Part shown: one piece after another, positions 12,801 to 25,650 of the stretch | Position numbering within the stretch: position 1 is the stretch's first letter | How the letters are laid out: the number at the start of each line of letters is the position of its first letter | Source: Ooceraea biroi | Taxonomy: Eukaryota; Arthropoda; Insecta; Hymenoptera; Formicidae | Direction of reading: 5' to 3' | Assembly (NCBI RefSeq): GCF_003672135.1 | Contig: NC_039510.1 | Span: 15,252,001 to 15,316,000 of the forward strand | DNA: 64,000 bases | The notes under the pieces: model-generated | The model's database searches: none | What the model was told of the DNA's origin: nothing | Seen by the model: the letters and a program-made list of their open reading frames with translations, nothing else | Position numbers and translations under genes: made by a program

Positions 12801-15489
12801 AGATGACATTTTATTTTTCGGTATTCATTAGTGAAGGAAGGACGGAATTTATATTGTTATATATACACGTGAATTCATATGTATTATATAAGAAATATTC
12901 AGTTAAATTCACGATATAGGAATAGAGAAGTATAACTTTTTAGTTTACTTTATATTATCTATTTTATCTACAATACGTGACGTGTAACAGATAATAATAC
13001 TTACTCTCTTTTTGATCAAATTCCGTTTCGATAGCTTGATCTCTGTCGGACATGGGCAATTCTATGATTTCAACAGCCACAATACTAGCGAGTGCTTCCT
13101 CCCTCGCCCATACCAGTTTATTATGTTGCAATAACGCGACGCTGTGATCTTGCGAGGATAATAAGTGACGGCATGTTACCCCTTTCGTTTGACGAGGGCA
13201 AACCGATGCCATTATAGTCGGCGATTGTACAGAAGCGTGAGTCAGAGTAGCCGATAATTCAGGTAAAGGTGTGGATGATGATAGGTTCATAGCTGTTATT
13301 TCTATCTTCTATAAGTAAAATTATAAGACGCTTGTAAAGCAAACATGTACGAGAAAAATCTGTTTTAAGGATAAAAGGGAATATATTTTAGTACTTACTC
13401 CGTTCTTATACGTTGTTTCCAAAAGTACTTTCTCGTTATCAACGGAAACAACATAAAGCGTTGTATCGCCAGCGATGTCTCGTTGTATAGGAATCGGAAG
13501 TTCTCCGATAATTAAGATCCGCTTTCTCTGATCATTATCGGCGTTAATGGAAATTACAGGTTCTTCTCCACGCACAGATTCTAGTCTAAATGGCCCTTGC
13601 GCGCCAGCCCCGAATATCGTGTTTATCGTAACTGACTGCGGCTGTGCATTAGTATCGAATAAATGTACTAAGAACACTACAGCTAAAGAACTGTCTCCCT
13701 TCAAACATGCCAAGTACGGAGCTGCCAAGACACACCTAAATAAACAAAGCGCATACCAATTTTATTCTTTTAATGTAAGAAAATACAATGTTTTTATATA
13801 TTAAAAGGAAAAGGTATTTATTGAAATAATACCAAAGGAGAAATTAATATTGAAGATGAAAATTTAAATCTGTTATTACTTACTCTGTTTCTTGACTTAT
13901 GAATGGTGCAGAAACCCTCCGAGTCTTCAGTTTCTCTCCAGTCTTACTGTCGTAAGATGTTACTTCAACGCCACTATTGTAAATGGGTAGTATATGATGC
14001 AATGTTCCATCTTTGATATGCCATTTTACATCTTTTATCCTGCAATACGATAAACTGTATGTCTTAACGTGCTTAAAAAAAAAACTTGACACATTGAACC
14101 TTGATAACAAATTTTAGAAAACAAATTTTGATCACGAGATATTGATTGTTCATTTTGAAAGACCACAGATTACATTTCTTATGCATATATTACTCATTTA
14201 ATAGAATAATAATGTTAATAGAAATACATAAAACTAGATGATCCAATATTTACAACAACGAGAATTACAACTAAGTGTATACAACACATATTATTAACTG
14301 TGCTTTGAATAAAAGTAAAAAAACCTGTCAGATGAATATAAGCCCAATGTAGAAAATGATATAAATGGAGATTCATATCTGTAAAAGCAATGGATTACAT
14401 TTTATCTTCAACCTATTAACACTGAAAGCCTTGACAGATGTATAGTACATCCCATTTTGTATATTATTTAAAACAGAATCACACAGATCTTTCTTCTATC
14501 ATCCATCAGATTCCATTATCAAGATGCAAGTACTTCCAGATTTCTCATTAGTATCATTGTGTCAGCCGAGTCTCGCATATCAAGAGAAATCTCAATTAAT
14601 TAATAATTGTCATTTTATACCTATCAGTATTTTGTTCCGCTATTGGCCACTCGTTAAGTATATGCCCAGTTGCCAGATCCCAGGCACGAACAATGGCCGG
14701 GACACCTCCGCTGACAGAAATAAGATCTCCATCCGCGACACCTCCTAAAGTTCTGATGCGACCACCGTAACCTTTCTCCAACACTCGCCTCCATAATATT
14801 TGACCTGTTGCATTGCAATATCATTTCAGTACATATCTAATGTTGCATCAATTTTCTACAGTTCCCTCGATACCCATAGAATTTTGTCACCTGTCTTGTA
14901 ATTATTAATACGTCTCAAGATAATCAATTAATCAATTAGCATTGATACGGACAGGACAATTCAAACTTAAATTAGAAAATCAAAGGCATCAAGGATATAC
15001 AACGACGCAGTGTTTACCAGTCGCAAATACATATCCAGACAACTCTGCATTTTCATTTACCTGACTTGAGATTAAGCGCGGCGATGACGTTCTCCTCGGT
15101 GGCGACGATGATCTTCTTCGCCGTGGACACCGTGTCGAAACTGGCGAACTTGATTTTGCCGACGTAATTCTGTCGCCTGTCGAACAAACGTGCCGCAAAC
15201 GCGATTGATTAGCTAGCAAATCCTTCGGTACAACAGCGGGGCATAAAATAATTCAGCGATGAACTCTCGGAACATCGTCGAACGAGCGGAGCGTAGCTCT
15301 GCATTATTTAGAGGTTTTTGCCTCGCAGCCGAGTATTATTTACCAATCGAATTTGCCGACTTGATCCTCGTAGAGGCACTGAGAGAGGTTAAAAAACAGG
15401 CCCGCCAGTACGAGCAGGCATTGCAGGATCTGCGCGTCGATGAGAAACCGGTTGACGTTCCCTCGGAAAGTCCACGCGAACGAAGCCAT
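9838..15489 (-). CDS. EMC1: EMC1, ER membrane protein complex subunit 1
   Basis: Largest lumenal subunit of the EMC insertase, which inserts transmembrane segments into the endoplasmic reticulum. Exons (minus): 15344-15489, 15061-15176, 14621-14804, 14325-14378, 13884-14039, 13399-13735, 13005-13308, 11779-11951, 11556-11717, 11189-11473, 10910-11156, 10628-10825, 10420-10545, 10101-10328 and 9838-9998; 2877 nt, 958 aa, close to the usual 915-993. A signal peptide (hydrophobic stretch at about residues 21-37) is followed at once by the EMC1 N-terminal signature EDQVGKFDWRQNYVGKIKF (residues 41-59). PQQ/WD-like propeller repeats follow, then the DUF1620 region with its WELPWMMVDPRRP-type core, then one C-terminal membrane span (LIVIVLAALLISSYV) and a short basic cytosolic tail ending QAWK. 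An upstream in-frame ATG at 15564 exists; 15489 was preferred because it leaves an ordinary signal peptide. The eighth intron is 1053 bases and holds nothing I recognise. Confidence 0.93.
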
Positions 15490-15788
15490 CACGATGATCA
15501 AAGAGCGCCGATAACCGCCGATGAGAGGATAGATCGCAATCCGCAACGCGGCGGACGCCCGCACGGTCTTTACACCGCTTTACACTTTACACTCTCGCTA
15601 GCTCGCGTACGATGTCGCGATCGCTTAACACCATCGACGTGCCTATAACGCGATGTCACGGACAATATCGTACATATATTATCGCACCCTGCGCTGTCAC
15701 CCCCCGTGCTGCCTCGTCATGCCTGACAATGCCCGATGATGCTGATAGTCTGATGCGCTTCCTCCCCCTCGCGTGGAATATATATCAC
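15490..15788. promoter_or_regulatory. GC-elevated promoter region upstream of EMC1
   Basis: This stretch is clearly richer in GC and CpG than the sequence further right, as at other promoters in the window. It lies directly upstream of the EMC1 start. It may also serve the possible plus-strand first exon at 15789. No core promoter element was pinned down. Confidence 0.4.
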
Positions 15789-15825
15789 ATGGCGGCTAGT
15801 AATGGACAAGGACAGGTAGCACCAG
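15789..15825 (+). other. Possible short first coding exon, head-to-head with EMC1
   Basis: An ATG in good context (TCACATGGCG) opens MAASNGQGQVAP and runs into a strong splice donor (CCAG/GTGAGC). The ATG is 300 bases from the EMC1 start on the other strand, a spacing typical of bidirectional promoters in this window. No matching downstream exon was found before Mtl, so this may be the start of a long-intron transcript, a noncoding RNA, or chance. No function is assigned. Confidence 0.25.
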
Positions 15826-18800
15826 GTGAGCCTGTATCTTCGTCCAACACGTGGCTAATCCAAGGTTGGCTCGAAACGCCCGAGCGCCCGGTACTAACAT
15901 TTCCGAACAGATTTCTGACAGCAATCAGCAAAATAGATTGTTATGTGTATTCATACGTATTAGGATGATTTCTATTTCGTGACAAATAATGCCGCACCAT
16001 GAGAGTCCACCAAAAACTGAACGATGCAAAGACGCGTGGAATTTTTTTATTTCCAACGAAATTTTCTAATAGTTATAAGGATTTAATTTTATTTATGTAT
16101 CACATTATTTATGATTACGATAAGTAGTTGAAGAAGGTAAAAGTAATTGCCATTTCTCATAAATTTTCAAGAATTGGAGGTACCGTGATTAATGAGTTTC
16201 ACATTTTATTCGTCCCTACAGATATCAATTTTGTGATATACAAATGATATCTAAATGATTCGAAAATATTTTAGAAATCAGTTTTCGGAGTTCATCATAG
16301 AAAAGTTATCAGACAAAAAAACAGAGATATAAACTGTGAATGTGTATCTTCAATTACAGATATATTTGTAAAAGTATTGAACAAGTTAATAGATGGTCAA
16401 TAAAGCGTTTAATAATAGTTTTATTAAAACATTTTTAATAAAATCATTGATTTAAATAAAAATGAAACATATCATGGTTTCGTAATACGTTAAACTTATT
16501 ATTGTAAGTGAAAAAGCAATCTTTTAAATATAGTATTAAAAATATTAATCAAGAAAAGCATGCCAGAAAGAAAAAGATCTCACAACAAGCAACATGTTAT
16601 ATAAGATAGTTATCACGCTCGTTATCGTAAACTACACTATTTTGTAATGATTTTGTTGTATTATTTATTTGAAAAAGTTCTTTTCAAAATACATATAAAT
16701 AAAAAATAAATGCTTCCTAGTGCCATATAGAATATGTAGTCACACATTACCCACATTGTAGTTACTTTTGTAATCCTTTCCGTAAGAAAACGGGATAATA
16801 TACAAATTAATTTCGAGGCCACTATTTGTTTCGCTATCATACTGACAGCAAAAGAGTGCATTAAGCATAAAAAGTACAATACATCAGTACAACAGAAAGT
16901 TACATCTTTTGTAAATTTATTGTAAAGCGGTTTATTGTTACAAATTTGAAAACTCATGGATTCAAAGATTTATAGAAGCGATGCGGCATGCTCTCTTATG
17001 CTGTCCTGTTAGTACATAAATAATAAGTATGGAAGTCTTTATACGAAAATAGACAGACGACTTTATAAATTATTCGTAATTAAAGTTATAAAGTCCTAGC
17101 ACACGTACATACATTTGTAATTTCTACAGAATCTCTATTCCCAACGTTTGGTTTTCTCGCATCCTATCTAAATTGACAATATTAAGTTGCATCTTTACTT
17201 TCATATCCCTTTTTTTTATCGTGATTTCCTTTTTCACTCATTCACACATTAAACTGCTCCATTTAAAGATTATAGTTTATGCCTATATGCAATCTCGGAT
17301 AATTTTTTACGTACACAAATAAAAGTTAGAAGCAGATTCGTGATGACTAGAATATCTTTACATTTCATACATTCATCCTTTGTATACTTATGTGCAATTG
17401 TCCATAATAAAAAATGTAGATGTCATCTTAAATCGTAATATATAACTTTGGTTTATAGCATTCTTCAATATAATTTCGTTAGAAAGAGGAAAGATTAAAA
17501 AGTAATTCGCATCTTACGATCGTCGATGCAGAAATTGTAAGTAGTGTAATTTAAATTACGTATTGTGCTATTATTTGGTTAAAATAGTTCAAGTTTATCA
17601 TTGAGAAATAAATGCAAACGTACCATACTGCACTCATATCTCACTCAACAGCTGTTAGTAGTGTTATTGTTTAATATTAATCATGTTACCAATTTTATAA
17701 TTAAAGTTGTATCTTAATTTTAATTTCAAAAACTGTAATAAAAAGTAACGTTAAATAACTTTTATCAAAAGTATACTTTTAACAGCGGAGAAAAAGTACA
17801 ATGACAAATAATATTACTGCTAATGCATTATTGCTGCAATGTAAGAAAATTAGTATGCTAAATATTTGTGTGAAATCTGTAAAATAAATGCACTACTTAC
17901 AAAAATGCAATCTATGCATAACATTACTTTACAATAGATAATCGTAGTATATTATTGTGCTATAACTAATACATTATTGTACATATGTAAGTATACACAT
18001 ATATACTTATAAATAACTTAACTATATCTTAGGTTGCAATAAAAAAAGATTTAAAAAATGGTAGACCTGATAAATTATTTAAAAGATGCAATTTTAATTT
18101 AGAGAGAGCATTCTACCATAAATTTTAATTTCGTGAAAACAAGGATATCATAAATACTTTAAGATAAATTACATATATAATTATATATTTTCAATGTTAA
18201 TTATATTTAATCAATCAATTGCGAGTCGATCAATCCACGATAAGACCTATCGGCGCATATAAAAATTTCCGGAATAAAAAAGATTGTAAGTTTTGCTGTA
18301 AAAAACATAAAATACGTTCGAAATTCGAAGTACTTTTCTATGCTACATTATGTACACCTAATAAGCAGTAATATGTAAAATTTATGTGTGTGTGTGTGCT
18401 TTTTCATCTCTGCTGCGTGTTAGCATTAGAACGGCCAAGATAATTTTAATCGCCAAGTTTTTCAAGCAACTGTAAAATTTGTGTTTCATAAAAACGTATT
18501 AATATTGGTAATGTAGATTGCAAGAGAAAAATATTTTATCTTCTAAAATTGCTTCCTATCTTTTGCTGTAAAACAAAATTAAAAAATTACTTGTTTAAAT
18601 AACTACTATGAGCCACTCGGTCGTTCCTAGTGCTAGATATTCACTTCTTATAATTAAATTTTATGAGATTACAATAATCATTTGAAAGTTGATCTCGAAT
18701 GTGATTTAATATATGTTTTAAATGGAAAACATATGGCACAAAGGTCCTATCTCTTCTATCCTAAGCTTTCGAATATAAAAAAATAGCGTGATCACAAGTA

Positions 18801-20630
18801 AGGTAATATCCATTTATCATCACACTACTTTATCATTGAGTCCGTAGAGAGCGTTTAATATCTATGGCAATGAAACCTGATCTTTTTAACAGAAGATAAA
18901 TAAAAAAAAGTACATAGTCGCAATTACAATTGATTAGTAAGATAATGAATTACAATGATATGAGCAACTCTATAGCAATAGATTACTTATTTGTACAAGA
19001 CACCTATATCTCTAAATTATCATACTAGTTTTTTCGTAATTTTCATATAAACAATTATTCTCATACAAATAAATGGAAGAGAGTGTGAGAAGTATACTGT
19101 AACATTTAAGAAAATACACTGTGCTATATTTGTATATCTCGATTTAGGTGGCTTTTGCATTGCTATATATTTGTTACTGGTATTCCATATCATTATCCAA
19201 CTGATATATTTTTTTGATTATTACTTTTGCAAAACATATTTAGGTTTATATTTATATGTAAAAAAGTTTTGAATAATGTTAGTTAAACTGGGCATCGATG
19301 CAACAACTTGTACAACATTGTAACTGTTACAAGCACAAGTAAAAGATATTATTAGGAGATTCTACTTCCTCCGATAAAATCATATTAAAATATTCTCCGT
19401 TTTTTTTTAAGTTTATCAAAATAAAATAAATATTAATGTACATGCGTACCACTACTCCTTTCAACACACAGGCATGGAAAACATGTTACAATTCTAGACA
19501 ATAAAGTATCTCGTGCGTCACTGTCAAATTTGATTTGTATAATTATTAGACAAGATAATAGATTTTCCTCGTTTGGCAATACATGGGATACTATGAAGGT
19601 GTTGCGTTACGTTATTATTTCATGGCAGTATCCTGTATGCATACATCTCTTAATAGAAGTATTAATAAAAGTAAATATGTTTCACGTGTCGTTAAAAAAT
19701 GGAAAAACAAACGTGCTAAAACGTTTGTCTAAAATTACGTACATACATTTTTTTGTTATGAGATTACGCGCGTCTTGTTAAGAATTTTTTCCCGTATTTG
19801 GAATAATTGTTAGTAAAATATACACATATATTGTCTAGAACTGATTGATTAAGTGCTTGCGACATCCATTTGATTTTTCGTTGCTATGGCACTGTATGTT
19901 TAAATAATTCTATAACGCTAGTTTTACGTTTACTTCGCAAAACTTGTCAGCATGTGATTGTTGTAATAGCTATCATATTACATGTACTAAAATCAATGTT
20001 CCTACTACTGTAAATGTAAAAAGTCGAAAATCTGGCAGCCCTGTGGTAAGTAAAGCTTCGATACTTAATGCTTGTAGTCATCACAGCACACATTTATACT
20101 GTATCATCAATTTGCAGGACTGCAATATTAATCAACAGAGAGTTCTCTTATAAAATACAAAAAGAATGTCATGAGCCATTTTCAAGTTAGAATATCAACT
20201 GCACATTATTGTGATCATATATCCCTTCACCAATATGCATATGTATACACGGATGTAAATTCAAGGAAAGACACCTGCAAGCCTGCAATGGACTTCCCTC
20301 TTGCAACTGCTAAACAATTATTCTACTTTTTTCTTACTTTCTCGTTGTCTAAACTTTCTAGTCGTGATTTCAGCATCACAACTCGCGTCGAGACCAGGAA
20401 GTTACAAATTGTACTCTCTCTCTCTCTCTCTCTCCCTCTGTGATGTGGTGTAATCTATATAGCTGCCAGAATAATTCGTTAAAATGCACGTATTATTCAT
20501 TTCTTTTTCCCCGTTTTAAATATTCATATTTTCTCTCTTTGCGTATAGTGATCAAATTTTCGTTTTGATCTGTTGCTTTACATACGTTCTTTACCTATGC
20601 TGATTTCCTTCAATTTCTCCCATCGTTCAT
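15826..20630. other. 4.8-kb AT-rich stretch without recognisable genes
   Basis: Very AT-rich, with stop codons in all frames. The open frames at 16661-16957, 19530-19781, 19944-20153 and 20171-20443 have AT-driven composition and no domain. It may contain a long 3' untranslated region of Mtl, whose stop codon lies at its right edge. Simple repeats include a GT run near 18385-18397 and a CT run at 20415-20432. No transposon ends or RNA genes were recognised. Confidence 0.45.
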
Positions 20631-21806
20631 TTATAACATAATACACCTCCTTTGTCGGCGTTTTTGCGGCTCCGGTCTTAAAACGGCACGTACCGCTTCA
20701 TCGAATACCTGTTTCAGTCCACGTTGTGTAAGAGCAGAGCACTCCATATATTTCACTGCACGAATCTGTGTAACATATATATTATAATTAGTCATACGCA
20801 TAATTATTTTGATACAAATATCTATAAATTACTCCAATATATAGAAATTAGGGCAATATAGACCTTGTTTGCCAGCTTCTGTCCCTGCTCACGCTTAATA
20901 GCACTAAGGCCTTGTTCAGCTAAGGCAGTAAGCGTTTCACGGTCATCTCGTAAGTCTATTTTAGTTCCAACAAGTATCATTGGTGCATCTGGGCAGTGAT
21001 GTTTTATTTCGGGGTACCATTTGCTGGTGACATTTTCGAATGACGAGGGACTCGTTACTGAGAAACAAATGAGAAACACATCTGTCTGAGGATAGGAGAG
21101 AGGACGAAGTCTATCGTAATCCTCTTGTCCTGCTGTATCCCATAAGCCTAGGCTAACTGGAATTCCATCAACAACCATGGGTGCTGAATAATTATCAAAC
21201 CTGTGTGAATATTAAACATTTTTTAGTATACATTCTAAAGTGTATTTTTCTGATTTTTATAATATTTCACTTTCCTATTTGTTATTATTTAATTTAATAA
21301 TTATTTATATTTTTCATTCAAGATTTATTTATGTTTCGATTATGCTTATAAACGGATATTGCCAAATGAGATAAAGCTAAGCAAAAATAGATTTGTGAGA
21401 ATGCAAAGGACAGGAAGCAACATAAAAAGATGACTTGAAATGAATTACTTCCTGTACACAGCAGTTAGCTATCTCGTGCTCAGATACTATTATTAGCCAT
21501 TGCAGTTGATTGGTCTAAGAAAGAAACTAAGGCAAAAACCTTGCCATAAAGTATCTCTTTGAAGTACTGGCCATGTATTGAAAAGCAGAAAGTTCTTTTA
21601 CAAAAAAATACCTGTTTTTTTACAATTTATAATAATATTGTAATATAAATAAGGATAATAATAATAATATAAATAACAATTAATACTTACACAGTAGGTA
21701 CATACTCCCCAGGAAAACTATCTGTTGTGTATGATATTAACATGCAAGTTTTTCCTACTGTCCCATCCCCTACCACTACACATTTTATTGGTCTACCTGA
21801 GCTCAT
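20631..21806 (-). CDS. Mtl: Mtl (Mig-2-like), Rac-family Rho GTPase
   Basis: Small Rho-family GTPase that switches between GDP and GTP to control actin, cell migration and axon guidance at the plasma membrane. Exons (minus): 21691-21806, 20864-21200 and 20631-20765; 588 nt, 195 aa, the exact length of the fly orthologue. P-loop GDGTVGKT is at residues 13-20. Switch I VPTVFDNYSAP and switch II DTAGQEDYDRLRPLSYP are intact. TKID and the ECSAL motif supply guanine contacts. The tail is polybasic (KRRQRR) and ends in the CAAX box CIML, which predicts geranylgeranylation. Mtl is preferred over Rac1 because the sequence reads SPSSFENVTSKWYPEIKHHC and EPQKRRQRRC, matching Mig-2-like proteins. An acceptor (CTTTAG) sits just upstream of the ATG, so the 5' untranslated region is spliced. 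Confidence 0.95.
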
Positions 21807-23093
21807 GATTTATTTATCTAAAGAAAAAGATAGACATCATTAGTATCGTTATACAAACAAATCGATCAAAATACGTTATCCGTTATGTCTAAATTTTGAG
21901 TACTGTACATTTAATAATATCCTACCGATTTTATTAATAAAATTAGAATTATCAATAATTTAAGCTCCAACTCGACATAAATCTCGCAAATCAAAAGTAA
22001 TGTAAATTACGCAGACGTAAATAATACATGTGGTATATGCGTGATATATTTTATAACGCAACACCTATTATATTCATCAGAAGGTAAAATAAGAGTATAG
22101 GATAATTGCAGAACAATCTCCAAGCACATTTAAAGTATCGTCGACGAAAGAGTTGCTTGCACGGACTCGTGAATTTGCAGAAAAAGCTCACTTTTGCACT
22201 TTAGTGGTATCTCGTGTCACAAACGGGCATAGAGATCGCTGCTCCAGCGGAATAAATGCGTTTAAGTCGAATTGAAGGGCTTGCCCTAAAACCGCACCAT
22301 ACTTGCTACATGCGCAAGTAACAAGTAAACAAGAATTCACCGGGCAAACGGTACTCGCACTCACCGTGTGTGTACGAACGAGGGCTCGTCTTATATAAAA
22401 TCGTCGAACGCAACACAAATGCGTATACGCGTGCACGTAATACGTGATCGCCTCAAAAAATCACAAAAGCGAGTGCTGCCATGACAGTATCGCGGTTTTC
22501 GGGACCGAACGGAGCTAGCATTCGCTTAGTGACAGATGTTCGACAATCACACACACACCTCTCTCACTCTTCTTTCCCCTTCTTGCCGTAAAACTTACTT
22601 TTCGGGGAAGTGATAGACCGTAATCACCGTGACGTTCTTATGCGCGATGCACATCGCACCTCGTTCAGAAACACCCGTGTGAACCAGACATAATGAACCA
22701 GAAGACCAGCCAATCACGTCCAGAAAATATGCGCAGAATGCATGCGGAATCTCCGCTTTTACCACTTTACGTCCATGAGTTACATAAATTTGAAGCAAAT
22801 CGACTTTTCTTGACAAAGATTTGTCAAAACAATTTGTTTAAATAAGGCAAATGTGACAAGACGGGAACAATAAGATAATAAACCTGATTGGCATTTTGTT
22901 TCCAATTGTTGGAAATGTTGGAATCAAAGTAAATTGTAAAAATCCCTAGTTAAATTTTCTTTATGCACACAAATCTTTCATTTACTTACATGTGAGTTGC
23001 GGGGAAAGAGTGCAATTTAAAGGAGGTTTTTTTGTTACAAAACATACATTTGTTTACAAAATATTAATAACTAGGACCCAAAGAATCAGCAGT
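21807..23093. promoter_or_regulatory. Head-to-head region of Mtl and TSEN34 with probable spliced Mtl 5' UTR
   Basis: GC and CpG rise between about 22130 and 22720. On the minus strand a consensus donor (GTGAGT) abuts 22365, and the matching acceptor lies about 15 bases upstream of the Mtl start. A noncoding first exon of Mtl therefore probably occupies about 22365-22560. A 73-codon minus-strand frame at 22595-22816 was not accepted as a gene. The TSEN34 promoter should lie between 22600 and 23090. Confidence 0.4.
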
Positions 23094-24365
23094 ATGCCGG
23101 ATATATACCTCGTTGCTTCAAGAAATAATGTTTTTGTATGGAATGCTAATGGTAAAACATATTTATATTTTACTATATAAGTAAAAATATTATAGATTAA
23201 TATACCTTATATATTTACATATTAATATGCAATATTTAATATCTCGTTTCATTGTAGATTGGTTGAAGCTGCGACGGGATTACAGAATAATCGGTGAATT
23301 AGTAGGTTCCTTTCCCAAATCAACTAGACAGGATGTATTTTCAGGTCTCCCGTTGCTTCTATTATCAGAAGAAGTAACTCTTTTACTCGAGAAGGGAATT
23401 GCTTGCCTCATAGAGTGCGTTAATTTAGACAAACCAACTGAATCATTGAAGGAAAAATTTCAAGAATACCGGAATGTGTTGTTCCTACAGCAAGCAGAAT
23501 GTTTGAGAGAAAATAGAAGAAAACAGGTACTTATTGTCCATATACATTTAACGCTGAAAAGGATACGGAGCTGTTACAACAGATCAACGTTAGTTTTGTT
23601 TTTCTGTTAGATCACTTCTGTAATGGATAAAATTGTAGAAGGAAAAAAGCGCAAGATGTTGGGCTTGCATACAAGCAAGAAGAACATGAAGAAACCGTTG
23701 GATAAGAAGACACGGGAAGCCATGGATAATATTGAAATAAATACTCAAGATCTGCTCGAAGAAGAATTGGCTAAATTGCCTAAATTGTGTAAAAATGAAG
23801 CGCTTGTACAAACACATACAGGTAATATACAAAAGTTGTAGCACTTGATAAATATACCATCTATATCAATAAATAATAAATTTAAAGAAATTTAAAGAAA
23901 TAAATTCACTTGTATATTATATGCATAGCATATCCATGGAATAGTACAGATTCCATGAAAACTGTGGAGTGGAAATACCCAGTTACTTCTAATCAACAAC
24001 TTAAGTACAAAGTATATAAAGATCTTTGGGAGAGGAACTATTACATTACGAGTGGGGAAAAATTTGGTGGTGATTTCTTGGTATATCCAGGTATGGTTTT
24101 TACATATCGCTCGCTACACGTATATTGCAGTTAAAAGCTAATGAATCTTTCTTTTTCAGGTGACCCAATAATGTTTCATTCACAATTTATAGTACTGTGC
24201 AAATCCAAAGACGAAGAGCTATCTATCACGGAACTCATAGCTCAATGCAGAGTTAGTTGTCACGTGAGAAAAACATTGGTGTTTGCTATATACTGCGAAG
24301 AAGAAGATAAAGTAAAATATCAATCTTTACAGTGGGCAGAAAGTAATATACTTGAAAGTTGCTAA
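23094..24365 (+). CDS. TSEN34: TSEN34, catalytic subunit of the tRNA-splicing endonuclease
   Basis: Nuclease subunit that cuts the 3' splice site of intron-containing pre-tRNAs in the nucleus. Exons: 23094-23151, 23258-23526, 23611-23821, 23929-24090 and 24160-24365; 906 nt, 301 aa (human 310). The N-terminal SEN domain runs from MPDIYLVASRNNVFVW. A basic, low-complexity linker (about residues 110-160) joins it to the C-terminal nuclease fold. The nuclease fold has the family signature GEKFGGDFLVYPGDP. Catalytic triad by position: Tyr232 (YPGDP), His240 (MFHSQF) and Lys271 (HVRKTL). The spacings of 8 and 31 residues match the human enzyme, so it should be active. The start at 23094 is the only ATG giving the conserved N terminus. 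It is convergent with mRpL27, with only 296 bases between stop codons. Confidence 0.94.
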
Positions 24366-24661
24366 TTATAGTGCAAGAGCTCACCCGAGTTGAGATATTT
24401 ATTTACTGTACTAGATTCAATCAATTCTTTCAAAGAGAATTATTCTTCTTAGTCCCTAGTCTTTATCAATATTCAAAAGGTATTAAAAATTATGTTTATA
24501 TATGCTGCTTATATAACAAATATATTGCTTTTAAGACAAAATTATGTGATTTCTAGACAATTATGATTTGTCTAGCAATATATTTATCAAATACAGACAG
24601 AAAAAACAGATTTCAAAGAAAAAAGAAAGTTTTTATACACTTTCTACATAAAATACATATT

Positions 24662-25287
24662 TTACAATTTTTCAATCAATTTAAATCGTTTATGTTGAGG
24701 CATGGGGATAACATTAAAGTGTTTCTTATATATAGTTTGACTTTTCCGTTCCGCGTAATTTTGTTTAATCCAACTATGGTCCCAATTAGGATTAATTTTT
24801 TCACAAGTCACTATTACTTTGCCCTCTTCCAAGGCATATAAAGTTCCGTTTCGTCCAAAACCAACCTATTATATGATCAGAAATATACAATATTTACAAT
24901 GATTAATGACAGGGAAGTTGCATTAATACGTACATTGAGACCCGGATGAAACCTGGTTTTGTGCTGTTTGACTAACATCTTGCCTGCGTGTACCGTGTCC
25001 CCGTCCGTTACTCTGGGTCCTCTGTGCTTCGGTCTGGGATGACCACCTCGATTTCTGGTACTAGTGCCACCTTTCTTCGAGGCATTTCTGACACATACCT
25101 TAACTAAGTAGAGTAACTTTTATTAATCGTTTAAGCATATAATAATTATATTATCTATCTGATTAAATCACGTGTTAATACGATAATAGATAATATTTAT
25201 GTACAAACCCATATCATTTATATTAGACGATAGAGTTTGCCGAACATTTTGCAAAGCAAGAGAAAACAATTGTGACAATTGAGCCAT
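24662..25287 (-). CDS. mRpL27: mRpL27, mitochondrial large-subunit ribosomal protein bL27m
   Basis: Ribosomal protein near the peptidyl-transferase centre of the mitochondrial 39S subunit. Exons (minus): 25205-25287, 24934-25087 and 24662-24865; 441 nt, 146 aa (human 148). Residues 1-30 form a plausible mitochondrial targeting segment. The L27 core follows: ASKKGGTSTRNRGGH, then GDTVHAGKMLVKQHKTRFHPG, then VGFGRNGTLYALEEGKVIV. A eukaryotic C-terminal extension completes the protein. The exon 1 donor is GTACAT; this choice keeps the frame and yields the expected junction LNASKKGG. A nearer GT two bases upstream breaks the frame. Head-to-head with SEC6. Confidence 0.93.
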
Positions 25288-25650
25288 CTGCAAAATATTA
25301 TGTATTTACATCCCTTGAAAATAACAAATCATATTCATTTATATAAATAATCAACTAAATCGTAATTAATATTATTACACCAACATTTCAGTCCGGCTAG
25401 ACGGTTCCGAAACTAGAGTGAAGTTAGCACTGAAAGACGAAAAGGATAGAAAGCGTTTTGTAGCATCCGCAGTACTAACTGGACTACAGCCAGGCTATAC
25501 ATAAATATCCCTAACTCAAAAGTTAATTTCTTTCACACGGTTGTCATCCTGATGCGATATACTTCAGGCAGATTTCGGGAAGATTTTTTCCAATCCAAAG
25601 ATCCGGCGTTTGACAATTCAGCGTAGCTCAGCAGCGTATAATTGTCAAAA
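25288..25650. promoter_or_regulatory. Compact bidirectional promoter of mRpL27 and SEC6
   Basis: Only 363 bases separate the two divergent start codons, so both core promoters must fit here. GC is raised at 25385-25500 and 25560-25650. No TATA box is evident in either direction, which is usual for housekeeping promoters. Confidence 0.5.

Noticed and set aside
22595..22816. 73-codon minus-strand frame upstream of Mtl
   Set aside because: No recognisable domain or splice partner; lies in the Mtl/TSEN34 promoter region.
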